Assembly: GCF_019320115.1 (NCBI RefSeq)
Contig: NC_089587.1
Location: 83,511,603 to 83,575,602, forward strand
Direction: 5' to 3'
DNA: 64,000 nucleotides
Source: Miscanthus floridulus
Lineage: Eukaryota > Streptophyta > Magnoliopsida > Poales > Poaceae
The stretch's first letter is position 1, and each line of letters starts with the position of its first letter. The notes beneath the pieces are model-generated. The model was not told the DNA's origin, made no database searches, and worked only from the letters and a program-made list of their open reading frames with translations. Position numbers and translations under genes: made by a program. Positions 1 to 12,100 of this stretch are shown in pieces.

Positions 1-1605
1 ATATGCTATCACTCTCCCATCTTGCATCAGTACACAACCAAGTCCTTGATGGGATGCATCACAATAGACCATGAAATCTTTGCTGATATCAGGCAATGCT
101 AGCACAGGAGTTGTGGTAAGCTTTTGTTTCAATTCCTGGAAGCTTCATTCGCAGTTGGGCGTCCATTCAAACTCATTAGTCTTCTTCAGAAGGTTGGTCA
201 TTGGACGGGCTATCTTGGAGAAGTTCTCAATGAATCGGCGATAATATCCAGCCAATCCCAAGAAACTTCTGATTTCTGTCACATTACGAGGTTGATCCCA
301 CTCTTTCACAGCTTCAATCTTGGCTGGGTCAACTATGACACCTTTAGCTGATAATACATGGCCTAAGAAGGCAACTTTCTGTAGCCAAAATTCACATTTG
401 CTGAACTTTGCGTAGAGTCGATGTTGGGCTAGTTTCTCAAGCACCATTCTCAGATGATGTTCATGTTCTTCAGCGGTGGATGAATAGACAAGGATGTCAT
501 CAATGAATACCACCACGAACTTATCTAGTTCATCCATGAAAACCTTATTCATCATGTTCATGAAGTATGCAGGAGCATTCGTGAGTCCAAAGGATACCAC
601 AGTGAACTCAAACTGCCCATACCTAGTCATGAAAGCTGTCTTCGGAATGTCACTCTCTCAAATCTTCATCTGATGATAGTCGGATCTGAGATCAATTTTG
701 GAGAAATACTTGGCACCTCAAAGCTGATCAAGCAGATCATCAATTCTTGGTAGGGGGTACTTGTTCTTGGTGGTGACTGTGTTCAAGTTCCGGTAATCAA
801 TGCACATTCTCATTGAGCCATCCTTCTTCTTAACAAACAGAACATGGGATCCCCAGGGTGAAGCACTGGGTTTGATATATCCCTTCGAGATGAGCTCATC
901 AAGCTACTTCTTGAGCTTAGCCAGTTCATCAATGGACATATGATAGGGTCTCTTGGCAATGGGTCCTGTTCCCGGCAAGAGATCAATGATGAACTCTACA
1001 TCACGGTCTGGTGGCATACCCGATAATTCTTTAGGGAATACATCGGGATAGTCTCTGACTACTGGCACATCATGAACTATCTTCTCCTCTATCTATGATT
1101 CTGAACTGGCTTTAAGGGCACACAAGATAGAGGTGGACTTTCTGGACTGGGGTTCACATCTAATGACTTGGCCTGATGGGTGAGTCGCTTGGACATATCT
1201 AGGTGAACATGATATGATACCTCGGTGAATGGTTAACCAATCCATACCTAAGATGACATCTAGGTTTGTGGAAGGTAATAGGGTTAGGTTGGCTTTAAAG
1301 ATAAGACCCTCAATGGTAAGACTTACTCCTTTACAGATGTGGGTGCATTTTAGGTCTCCTAAGGGTGAGCTAGTGATGATAGGCTTTTCACGTGGGGTTA
1401 CAGGCAGGTCATGTTCTCATGCAAACTTGGATGATATGTAAGAACAAGTTGCTCCAGAGTCAAATAGAACTGATGCAGTATTGCCATTAACTAAAAACAT
1501 ACCGTACACCACATTAGGGGCAGCCTGTGCTTCCTCGGCGTCTAGATGGTTGAGACGTCCACGAGTGGCAGCTCCCTTGAACTGAGACTTCTGAGCAGCT
1601 GAGTT
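1..1605 (-). pseudogene. Ty3/gypsy pol: protease, reverse transcriptase, start of RNase H (decayed)
   Basis: One minus-strand frame runs from gag into pol without a frameshift. An aspartic protease active site (L-F-D-S-G-A-T) lies near 1450-1465, followed by the I-L-G-M-D-W-L block. RT follows, including C-I-D-Y-R-N-L-N, the S-K-I-D-L-R-S block and the catalytic F-I-D-D motif near 490-505 (the usual Y-x-D-D with F in first place). RNase H begins near 60-1 with Y-C-D-A-S. Stops interrupt the frame at 1417 (TGA), 1093 (TAG), 904 (TAG), 718 (TGA), 658 (TGA) and 145 (TGA). The longest open piece is 145-630, covering the RT palm. The family role is polyprotein processing and cDNA synthesis; this copy cannot make a full product. 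Integrase is not in the window. Confidence 0.93.
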
Positions 1606-2808
1606 CTATGGGCACTCAGCAGCTTTGTGACCTGGTTGGCCACAAGCAAAGCAGGTGAAAGGCGTACCGCCTGTAGGGGTTGGCATAGGTGCCTTCCAGT
1701 TTCCAGTGCTTGGTGCAGAGCGGTTCTGTGCTGGGCGTTCATTCGCTGAGCGGGGACGGTTGAAACGATCCTGAGTGTTGCAGTCCTGAGCATAACAGTC
1801 TTGAGTGTAATGATCCTGAGCAGGGCGGAAGTATTTGGTGGTGTAGCCTCCACTACCCCTACTCGATCTAGGGTTGTCATCCCTATTGTGGCGAGAGCGT
1901 TCCCTGGATGGTGCATCTCTACGGAACCTCTTGCGATCACGACCATGGAGAGACTCCTTAGGCTTACGCTTCCTCTCCCTATACTCTTCTCCAGCTTCAG
2001 CATGGTCCTTCTCAATCTGGATGCAGCGATCCACTAGAGCACGCAACATGTTACTCTCAATACCGCCAAACTTCAGCTTGATGTGCGGGTTAAGCCCCTT
2101 GAGGTAATAGTACAACTTCTCCTTCTCAGAGTTCACAACATAGGAAGGTGCATAGCGTAGAAGGTTGGTGAAACGAGTAGTGTACTCAGTCACCCTATCC
2201 TTTCCCATCTTGATATTGCAGAACTCCTCAGCTTTGGCCTCCATGACACCCTTGGGAATGTGATACTCAGTGAATGCTTCGGTGAACTCTTCCCACGAGA
2301 TGTTGGTAGGGTCTTCATGGGAATCACTGAAACTATCCCACTAGGCGCGTGCTGCACCTGTGAGCTAGTGTGCGGCTGCTCCAACACACTCATGGTCGGT
2401 GAAAGTAGTGAGGTCAAGCTTCTTCTCCATCTCCTTGAGCCAGTCATCGGCTACAAGCGGGTCAGGGTTGGTGCCATCATAGGTAGGTGGCCTTAGCTTT
2501 AGGAATCCTTCCAGCTTCCTTTGGAAGTCATTCTGCTGACCTCCCTGGCGACGGTTTGCTCCTTCAACAAGAGCTGCAAGAAGCTGGGTCTGTTGTGCCA
2601 TCACTTCTGCTAGGTTCGGTGGTGGTGGTGGAGGAATGTTCTCCTCAGGCGGCAGAGTATTCTCTAGGTGGAAGGGTATCCCTCCACATCCATGGCCATG
2701 ACCACAGTTGTTGCCACCACGTCCCCCATTTGGTTCAACTGGTTCAGGGGTGGGCGCACGTCCACGGTTCATTAGGCGATTAGATCGACGGTTCGGCATC
2801 TGCAACAT
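1606..2808 (-). pseudogene. Ty3/gypsy gag (decayed)
   Basis: Capsid/nucleocapsid protein in the same frame as pol. It starts at an ATG at 2808. The N-terminus is basic and then glycine- and proline-rich. The capsid part includes F-L-K-L-R-P-P-T-Y-D-G and later Y-T-T-R-F-T-N-L-L-R-Y-A-P and the L-K-G-L-N-P-H-I block, typical of plant gypsy gag. A retroviral zinc knuckle C-x2-C-x4-H-x4-C (C-F-A-C-G-Q-P-G-H) sits near 1612-1656. Premature TAG codons lie at 2365 and 2341, and a TAG at 1606 separates the knuckle from the protease. No frameshift is needed to connect the pieces. In the family, gag packages the element RNA into virus-like particles. Confidence 0.93.
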
Positions 2809-3125
2809 GGATCATAGAGAATTTAGTGTTTGTGCCATAAGTGCTTATAATTCAATATGATTACATGATTTTGATGATTTAAAGAAGAACATTTATACTA
2901 TCCAACACTCATTACAAAGAAGCAATAAGATTCATAAAGATGCAATAAGATCCGAATCATTCATTACATGGGTTTTATTACATAGCATCATCTCTAGTAG
3001 CTACACTTGAAGACGTGCGAGAGTCATACTACGCACAATGTCTCATAATACATCTCATAAGGGGTACATCATGGGGTACAATTTACGGAAGCTACTGACA
3101 TGACTCATGATCACGCAGGGTCATT

Positions 3126-4355
3126 CTACTCTAACTCGTACACCGCAACTGGGATACGACTATTCTCGATCTCGATCTCCTCGTCAGACTTGTGAAGTCG
3201 GGACATGTACTTCAAGGCCTCGGCGAGCTCCTCAGTAGGCTTGGCTCTAGGTAGGGTAGGGCAGGTGTCTAGGTTAAGGCGAGTCGGGGCTAACTCAAAC
3301 TCCTCTATCCTAGGCTTCGTCTTGCTACGAATCTCCTTGGGTAGCTGATCCCACATACCCTTCATCTCCCTGAGGCACTTCCTGTCAGACTTCTGCCAAG
3401 CCTGCCATGTCCTCTCACACTTGTCCTATAGGTACTCGGTCTACCTGAGTGCCTCGATCAGGTGACCCTGGTTGCGAACGGCCTTCTTCCTAAACTCCTC
3501 TAGCTCTTGAGTCATGGTCTTGTTTCGGGATTGGATCTTCAGCATATCAATCCCCTTAGATCTCTCTCTGTCTCCTCTATGGTTGAACTCGGCCTTCTTG
3601 TCGTCCAACTCTCTCTGCAACTCCAATACCTTGCTGTTGAGGTAGCAGTTCCTGTTGCCTAGGTCGGCTGCTTTGTCCTGTAAGTCAGCGACCTCGGTTC
3701 TGTGGACTTCATCATGATGGTTGAGTTCATCCTATAGCTTGGCAACTGTCTCCAGTAGACTAGCTCGCTCCTGTGCTCTCCGCGAGTCTCGCTCCTGGTA
3801 CTCCCACTAGAGGGCCTGGTCCGGACGTCTCCTCTGCTCCAGCTAGGTCATGTACCTGTCCTGCTCCAGTAGGTGGATAGCTGAGATGCGAAGGCGTCTG
3901 TCCTCCTCGGCAAGGATAACTCTACCGACTGCGAAACTCTGCTCACTAGGGGTAAGGCTGAGGTCAAGGGCCTAGGGAAGTAGACGGAACTCTATCGTCT
4001 TCAAGTGCTCATAGTGGTCCCTCATCACTCTATGAAGTGCCTTGTGTGAGATAGCTCGTAGTCCCTCCTCGACTGTGTCCTCTATAGTCATCTCGGTGAA
4101 AGCAGGGACAGAAGGTAAGGTAGTGCTAACTAGGAACTTGACTGAGGTGATGACTGGTCCTTTGATTCCTCCTTCCTGAGCTGCCTTCCTAGTGCAGGTG
4201 ACCTTGACAAGCTCGTCGGGGACACCTAACGTGATGAGAACTTGGCAGAGGGTCTGTGCAAAACCCCCGAGCTCATGTAGGTCAAAGGTAAGCTTGGTGT
4301 GGTCTAGAGGTAGCGGTCCTAGAGGTAGCCAGTCAACATTCATTGCCATCTGCAT
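3126..4355 (-). pseudogene. Extra ORF upstream of gag, coiled-coil protein of unknown function (decayed)
   Basis: A single minus-strand frame between the primer-binding site and gag. It reads from ATG at 4355 to a stop at 3126, about 410 codons, interrupted by six in-frame TAG codons (3972, 3843, 3807, 3732, 3441, 3426) and no frameshift. The first 127 residues look globular. The middle is rich in E, K, Q, R and L with heptad-like spacing, suggesting a long coiled coil (about 3950-3430). The C-terminus is acidic. The continuity of the frame and the single kind of stop argue that this was a real protein. An additional ORF ahead of gag is known from Ogre/Tat-type gypsy elements, but I do not recognise this sequence and claim no function. 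Confidence 0.72.
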
Positions 4356-4499
4356 GTTTTAAGGAACAGGTGCTAGCAGGTCAATATTAGATAAGCCTTG
4401 CATAAAAGTAAATGCAGGGTCGGTATATAACCGAAAGAAGGGCTGCCCACATCCTATTCTATCGTCCATTTCTAAGGGTTTCATCCTATGGTCAAGTAT

Positions 4500-4512
4500 G
4501 GCTCTGATACCA
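4500..4512 (-). other. Primer-binding site for initiator tRNA-Met
   Basis: The minus strand reads TGGTATCAGAGCC, the canonical complement of the 3' end of plant initiator tRNA-Met, two bases inside the LTR boundary (TG at 4515). It fixes the strand and the inner edge of the 5' LTR of element A. Confidence 0.92.
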
Positions 4513-4514
4513 AC

Positions 4515-7500
4515 TGAAGCGACCCCAATTTCCATGAAGGGAAATTCACAGCGTCGAAGTGTAATAAGACCGTTGTAGATCATATTACCCAAATTCCAGT
4601 CGAATATCATATCCATACAATGATAATATCAGAGTACAAATAGTGCGGAATTACATAAATTATTACATCGCCACATTGGCGGAATCAAAAGTAGCATTCA
4701 TTCAGAACAGCTTGAAGATAAGATTGCCAAACTTGAGCGTAGGCACGAACCCCTTATCCGTCAAACTCCTCGGAGCTATATTCCTCAGCAGAACCTGTGT
4801 GCCAAAATTTATCAGTATGATTTGTACTGGCCACTCCCAACCCTATGAGCATTGCTTTAGGGAAATTGGATGCAAGTTGGAATAGTCAAAAGGAACCTAT
4901 AAGGCTGGGGTTTCCTATGCATTCAGCATATCAGGTATGAATAAAAGTGTATTCAAGTTTTAACACTATTCCCACACACATTCCACCCCATTCCCATCCT
5001 AGAGCTAGGTTTCGATCCTAGGATCGATATACCCCATCTCCACACCATCACCATACCATAACCATACCATCGCTCAATCGGCAAGCCAACTCCCTCTCAG
5101 CACTGTCTCAAGGCCCGTAGCCCCTGGCTACGACCGACACTCTCTCACGGGGGAAGAAAAGAAGGACTCATCTCACTATCTAGTTTAAGCAAAACCCAGG
5201 AAAGGTCCATAGCCGACAAGTCGGCACATGTATCGATCGATCAACCATACACTCTGTAGAGGTTTTACATAACCACAAGATCCACCTTCCTCGCTGACTG
5301 TCATCAACTGGGCTGATTCCGGCCGCTTGCTAGCCTAGGATAATGCCACTCTACCATTCAGCCCTGGTACACCCCAAGTCCAGTCTAGGGTGGCTGAAAC
5401 TATGAGTCACGAGCCGGGTCCACAAGGTCTCCATGAAGTCTCGGAAGGGTGTGAGGGAAATCCTCCACGCCCCATACCTCCTTACACTGTCCGCTATCAA
5501 CCTAGCAGTAGTGGCAATATCCTACCAAGTAGTCTGGCCGTCCCGCACCATATAGGGCGAGTGGTACGTAAGGCTTCCCGGTGAATCTGAGTACTAGTAA
5601 GTCCTTAGGGATGACCAAGCCAGAATGTCTCCATCAGTGTTTCCATTTATCGTGCCACCACAACACCTCCATCCTGGGCTCCTCCTATCATAGGTTCGCA
5701 CCCAGGACCACCTCATATACCATTTACCCACCATAGGTATCCATTTCCAGGGATGCCCAGGTAGCACCCTATGGAAAGACTTGCCCCAGGCTCATCGTAT
5801 ACTCCAACTTGGTCGACACAACCCTCACCCTTCTGCACCCAAGTCACACATGCAACATTCTCCCCACAGTCCAGTTAACACCAGTTTCCACCATGCATCA
5901 ACGTAGTACAAGCGTAGTAGAAGTAATAAGTAATATAGCAGCAAGCATGTGTCTAGCCTAATAGCAGGGTGAGCAGGGGTAAGGTTGCGTCAAGGTAAAG
6001 GCCATCCAGAAAGCATACTACCATGCAATTCCTATCATAATATGACTGTAGCAGTAAAGTAAAGCAATAACAGTTCTATATTAGCCATGCGTAATAGGTG
6101 CTATGAGATTGGGTGGGATGTGGCACCTTTAGTGTAGTCGTCTCCGTACTCCTCACGGTACTCACGATCTTCGTCTATCTGGTTCTCCTCCGAGTCTGCA
6201 AACGATCGCATTATAGTCGCGTTAGCGACATCTATAGAATAGCACAAAGAAGCAATGAAAATTCAAAAGAGCCAAATGCACTCAAACATGGGTTCATTGC
6301 GTAGAGCTTGATTTTAGATGAATTTTGGTCCTGGTTTCGTATTTTTCCAAGGTCGTGTGAATTAGTTATGAATTTCCGAAGTTTAAATCATTTCTAAAAA
6401 TGGAAAAAGGCTGAATTAATCCTGGGCTGACACGTATCACGCAGTGGCTGGTCCACGTGGCATGCTGACGTTAGCATGACGTCAGCATGACATCATCATC
6501 TTGGTTTCGAGCTGACAGGTGGGGTGCAGCTGACGTCAGCATGACATCAGCGTCTAACATGTGGGTCCGGTCAAGGTCAACGTCAGTCAACATCGAGTCA
6601 ACGGTCAACGGTCAGAGTCAGTGACATGTGGGGCCTAGGCTGCTGACATCAGCAGCTGATGTCATCATGACGTCATCATGACGTCACCCTAGCCGTGTTG
6701 GCTTCTGACGTGTGGGTCCCGCGTGACATCAACATGACGTCAGCATCTAACATGTGGGTCCAGAGTGTCTGTGCCACTAACATGTGGGGCTAGGTCAATG
6801 GTCAATGTTGACCGGTCTTCGGTCAATACGGGCCATGTTCAAACTAGGCCTGGACAGGGTTGGATCTGGGCCGGGCATGGCCCGCCACGTGGCATGCTAT
6901 GGCGCTACCACGTCACGGCCTTGGGCCTTTACTAGGCTTCATTTCTAGGCTGTGGGCGTGAGCGTGGCTCACGGTGGACCCATGTTCACGGTCCATAGAC
7001 CTAAGGCAGGGTCTAGGGTGGACCGAGTCCACCTTCTTTTCCCTTGGCTCGGCTCACATGCACCGAGTGCAGGGCTGCGCTGCTCAACTCGCCCCTTCTC
7101 CTCTATCTCTTCCATGGCCATGCTCCCGCCAGCGGCGTGCCTCGTTGGCAAGCCTTGCCGTAGGCGCTGGTGCCCAATTGAGGAGGGGAAGAGCTCTGCT
7201 GAGCCTCGGCGTACACGATGGTGGGATCTAGGTGGCGGATAGGGCTTTCCAGAGTGTTGGCCACGGTGGTCGGCGGCTTGGCGTGGCAGCGCACGTCGGT
7301 GTGGTGTGGTCAGGCTGTGGTGGTGGCCAAGAGCATGTTTGGCGAGGCGCGTGAGTTTCCCGTGGCTCCAGCGAATAGGGCGGGCGAGTCAGGGAGGCGC
7401 CAGGTGCTCCCAGTGGTACTGGCCACGGTGGTCGACGGCTCTGATCGGTGGTCTGATGCTCGGGCCGGTGGTCTGGTGCTCAGGCCGGTGGTCTGGTGCT

Positions 7501-9001
7501 CGGAGGTGGTCTGGTGCTCAGAGGTGGTCGGGTGCGCCAGCGCTGGCCATGCCACGACGACGGCATTGCGAGCACGGTGAGCGAGTGCTCTGCTTCGGCG
7601 TCCGTGGGGCTTGGAGGGGGTCTACAGCGTCCAAGGGCTCAGAGGTGGTCGCGGTGTGCGCATGAGTGTGCTGTGCTTGTGTTCCTAGAGACCGGAGATG
7701 GCCTTGACCTTCGCGCTCACGGTATGGAGCGCCATGGCCGGAGTAGCAAGGTCTAGTGGTGAGCAGGGGATGAACCGGGGGCTCACCGTAGGTGTTGTGG
7801 AAGAGGGGATGATGGTGTAGTGACGAGTTGCGGTCGTGTAGCTCCAGAAGCCGTGCAGTGCCGACCCGCGACCGTGATGACGACGACGGCGTCACCCTCA
7901 GCTTCGGCGACTTCGACAGCACGCGGGGGCTCCGATCCTCCTCTCACGATCTCCTTCCCGGCCCTCTACTCTCGGTGCGGTGTGGCTGCTAGGCCACCAA
8001 GCGGTGGCGGTGGCTAAGGGAGAGGCTAAGGTGCCGGGCGTGAGCGACATGCGGGCTGGCATTATAGCCGAGCACCATGCCCATAATGGCGTCCGGTATC
8101 ATGCGGTGGAGCGACGCGGGGCGCATCTGACGGTGGTGCGGGGTTGCGTGACCGCGGCGCATGGGGGAGCAAGCCCATGCCCCGGGCGTAACCCCCTGGC
8201 CCGCCCCTGCCAATGTTGTCGGCTCCCGGTCGCGTGGGCGGTTGCGGCGTGGACGTGGAGAAGACGACACTGTGGGCGGGGTGGCTGACGTGCGAGGCCC
8301 GTGTGGCAGCGGCAGCAAGGGAAAGCGGGAGACGCACGGGCGGTTGAGGCGTGCTGGGCCAGCTCATGGGCCACGTACGCGCGCACTAGTGCAAGGTGGG
8401 CACAGTTGGGCTGGCTGGGCCGCGAAGTCGAGCAGGCCGAGCCGGCTGCGAGGCCCTCTTCCTCATTTCCTTTTTCTGTTTTCTTTTTCTTCTTCCTTGA
8501 TTTGAATTCAAATTTGGTTTGGGTATTTGAATTCAAAATGGGTATCCCAAATTCATTGGAGTTTTAGATATGAGGCCCACCACATTCTTTTATATATATC
8601 AAGAATTTATTTAGCTATTTTGTATATCAACATAGGTGTAGTCTGTTATATATATATAAATAGAATTACTTTTCTCTGTTTACACATTTATCCTTTGGTT
8701 TGAATAGTAATTACTTTATGGTGTGTTTCCTTAAAAGAGTTGTTAAGCATAACATAAAACAAATGAAAATCCAAATCACAATTTGAGTTAACAAATGTAT
8801 GCATCAATTTATTTGTTAGAAATTAAATAATCATAATCAACAAATGACATGCCATGCTTATGTGTTGACTTGGGTTGGGGTTAGACCTAATGCATCTCTT
8901 AGGTTGGGTTTCTATACATGGCACTCATCATCACATGGGAGTTTTGAGAAAAATTTTGTAGTTGGTATTTTTGGTGTATGGATTTTTTTTGGATTGTTAC
9001 A
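4515..9001 (-). repeat. 5' LTR of element A, 4487 bp
   Basis: The LTR begins on the minus strand with TGTAACAATCC (ending at 9001 on the plus strand as GGATTGTTACA) and ends with CA beside the primer-binding site at 4515. TGTAACAnnCC is a common start for grass gypsy LTRs. At 4.49 kb it is long. It holds a cluster of TGACGTCA sites (6477-6742), a strongly CpG-rich stretch (about 7000-8470) with overlapping open frames on both strands that I treat as composition artefacts, and AT-rich outer parts. No gene is supported inside it. Confidence 0.85.
6477..6742. promoter_or_regulatory. Cluster of five perfect TGACGTCA palindromes in LTR
   Basis: Perfect TGACGTCA octamers occur at 6477-6484, 6531-6538, 6668-6675, 6679-6686 and 6735-6742. 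One-mismatch relatives (TGACATCA, TGATGTCA) lie near 6488, 6542, 6658 and 6724. TGACGTCA is the classic core bound by plant bZIP (TGA/as-1, C-box) factors. The spacers repeat phrases such as ACATGTGGGTCC, so the cluster arose partly by local duplication. Binding and activity are inferred. Confidence 0.6.
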
Positions 9002-9161
9002 ACAAGGTTTGTACAAGTGTGTTGCACACTCTGCACCATTTGATATTGTGCCCAATGTACACCGTACTAGGTCAAGCAGAGAGGGGTGTTGTATCCCTTT
9101 AAGGATGTCATCAACTCTATCCTTTGGTTTTGTCCTTTGTGCTCCTAGCTTGTTCAAGTAT
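9002..9161. other. Unassigned host sequence between elements A and B
   Basis: This 160-bp strip lies between the end of element A's LTR and the target duplication of element B. It was contiguous with 18105 onward before B inserted. I see no coding or repeat identity in it. Confidence 0.6.
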
Positions 9162-9166
9162 CGCAT

Positions 9167-12100
9167 TGTGGCAGAACCACCTAATCTAATGCCTTCTAGG
9201 AGTGCTCATCTTCCATTAGACATTAAGCACCCAAGGGAGAACACCAAATTGCTCGGTTCCGTCGGGCACACCCTTGGGGAGAACCCAAAAATCCACATTT
9301 TTGCCATCAGGATCACAAATGAGAGAATAAAGCTTACATCATTCTTAACCATTTCTTACATCCCTTTTAATACAACATCAGAGTATAATATTTATTATTA
9401 TAACAGCAGAATATAATCATATTATCCGAGTTATGAATAATTTAATTGAACAGCGGAATATAAACATGTGATCAGAAATACAGCGGAAATAATTATCTAT
9501 TCATGACATGATGAATCATTGATATGTGAACTAGGAGAATAGATTATAAAACTTTCATTTGTAAAAAAACATTTAGTAAGATTTATAAATAAAAACTACG
9601 ATCGTAGCGTAAAGGAAATCCTCTCTGAGCCCACCAGGAGGAATCCACACACAAAGGTCAGCTCAAGCCTCCACCTGTCACCTGCAACAGGGGGAATAAA
9701 ACCCTAAGTACTCAATTGTACTCAATAAGACTTACCCGACAGGAGGAAAGAAAAGACTCCAAGGATATGCAAGGCTATCTGGCTTGTAGTTTTATTGCCT
9801 TTGTAGGAAGCATTACTAGGCGTGCGTCCTTATATTTGATTTTTATTTATAGCCGCATTGGTTCATTAACTAAACATTCTATGTAAGCACCTGTGCTACT
9901 TTCAAGTAGGTGGTAAGCAATCAGATTTCTTTTTTCCATCTTTCATCTTTTAGTTCTTACTATGGAGCTAGACACGAAACAAGCCGTACCGAATCACCCG
10001 GCGATTCACGAATCAATGCCCCCAGCTGGGTACCCCGAAAACACACGCCCCGCTTGTACCCAAGGCACAAGCAGGACCAACCCATCACTCTCCTGTCCTA
10101 GGTGTCCAGGTCCTCGCCCCTAAGTCCAGACTCAGTGCGGTGCAAGGACCTCCTCCACCAAAATAAAACCCTGACAGTCGGTCTGAAAAGAGTTGGATCC
10201 ACAAAAAGAGAGCAACAAGTCTTCCAAGCGCCCATACCCAAGTATGTGCTCAGGATAATAAGTCTATGACTTGCCTCGATGGCTTATGCAACGACCGGTC
10301 CTTAATCAACACAGATAGGGAAAGTAATGTAACCAAGCCACGCCCCGCGTCCACGGCGACACAACCTCTTACACCCACCAATACCCAAACCATATCCATG
10401 CCCAGTCACCATTTTTCCTTTCTACCATTTATATTTTTTCCATGTGATAATAATACAGTAATATATTTTCTACCTCTCACGAGTGGCAGGCAATCACTTG
10501 ACTTCTACCGGAGTCCTGTAGCATAGCATTCTACATGATCCTGTCATACTAGTAAGACTCATAGGATAAGGATATTTATGCAAGTGGGTTTCATTCAACT
10601 CCTTAAAACTTAATGCACAAATATAATTTAAACTACAGAAAAATAGGGGTTATGCACCGGGGCTTGCCTGGGTAAGATATATATTAAAAGTTAGTATCTG
10701 CATCTTCAGATCATCCACCATCAACTGGATAGAAAACCCATTGCATCATCTCCTGGAGAGAATACCCTTAAACCATCTTCGGATTCTCAATTATCCTTCA
10801 ATCGATCCATTGATCCATCATCGTACCTATATGATATGCATGCGATGCAATGCAAGGATGTAATTAATCAACTGCCATCGTGACTCGTAAAATACAACGT
10901 ACGCCTCTCGAGTTAACGGCTAGTTCTAACAACGACCGTACTTAGGCTACATATACATGTTATCAGATAAGGCGTTATTTCCCAACAATGATTTTAGTTA
11001 TATAAACCCAAGTTGTCTCCTTATTCTATTCTATCAATTTAATCTTTATTCACAATAGGACATCATTATCTATTTAGCAAACTAATTATTCTAGAGCTAC
11101 AAAAATTACAGTGAGCAGCTAATAGTATTAGTAATTTGCTATAAAATTTTTAGAGCTAACACTATTACCGATTTATCACAGAGATTCCTATAAGTTCTAC
11201 TTTTAACAATATTTAGCATTTTAAAATAATTAGAGCAACCCTAAAAACATACCAAGCCTATGTGAACAAAATACACTACTAGGTAGATCATGATTTTAGG
11301 AGACTAACAAAATTGGTTTCACAATTTAGGGACAAATACACAGATTTGTATTGATTTTACCAATTTGCCTTATAAGCTAAATTAGAAATTGCTTCAGAAA
11401 AATAAAGGGACCAGCGATCACCTACTTGGCCCAGCGGCCCAAAGCAGGGGTCTGAGCACACGCGGCCCAGGCGCGGTGGCCTTCCTAGCAGTGTGGTTCG
11501 GCCCATGGCACGCGCTGGCGCGAGCAGTCTAACGGTTCAGGCGGCGACCCAATGCGGGGCGATCGGCCCAGGCGCTGGCGGGGCATGTGCGTGGCCATAG
11601 AGGAGGCTAGCGGCCCACGCGGACGGCGCACACAGTCCAGCAAGCTAGCCCGACGTGATGACATTCGATCGACCCAGCATGGCCTGCCCACAGATCCTTC
11701 ACTTCGGCTTCAAAAACAAAGGAGGCACATCGGCGGCAAGGCAAACTCCTTGGCACCGGCGGCCTGGCGCACTCGCGTGTGCGGTAGTGGCGGTGGAAGC
11801 GGCCATGGAGCTGTGGGGTGGCGGCAGATCGCTGTCCGGTCATGTGCTGTGGCATGAGCCGCAATGGGTCGTAGTGCACAGGGCAGCGAGGACCGCGGTG
11901 TGGCCAGGCGCTATGGCACAGGCGCTGAGGTGCCGTGGGCCAACGCACGACCGGGGGCGCGGCGCAGTTAGGCGGATACGGACGAACCGGCAAGGTGTTG
12001 CGACTGCGGTCCTGCACTAGAATAGAGGGCGGTGCTCGCGCACGGTCGCGCGGGGAGGATCGGCGATGGGCGGGTGAGTCGCCTGACTGGACAGCCAGGG

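Larger units (their letters stand above)
1..9001 (-). mobile_element. Ty3/gypsy LTR retrotransposon, element A (cut by window edge)
   Basis: Read on the minus strand, the order is LTR (9001 to 4515), primer-binding site (4512 to 4500), an extra ORF (4355 to 3126), gag (2808 to about 1606), protease, reverse transcriptase and the start of RNase H at the window edge. The protease-RT-RNase H order is that of retrotransposons generally; the RT and gag types are Ty3/gypsy-like. Integrase and the 3' LTR lie outside the window, so the lineage within Ty3/gypsy cannot be fixed. The right flank after the LTR begins ACAAG (9002-9006), which should recur as target duplication at the unseen left end. Every reading frame carries premature stops, so this copy is dead. 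Confidence 0.93.

Noticed and set aside
7000..8540. Many overlapping open frames on both strands in the CpG-rich core of element A's LTR
   Set aside because: The frames overlap each other on all phases, lack any domain or coding character, and sit inside an LTR. High GC lowers stop-codon frequency.
8844..9416. Plus-strand frame of 190 codons spanning the junction of elements A and B
   Set aside because: It runs across an LTR end, the target duplication and the next LTR, so it cannot be an ancestral gene.
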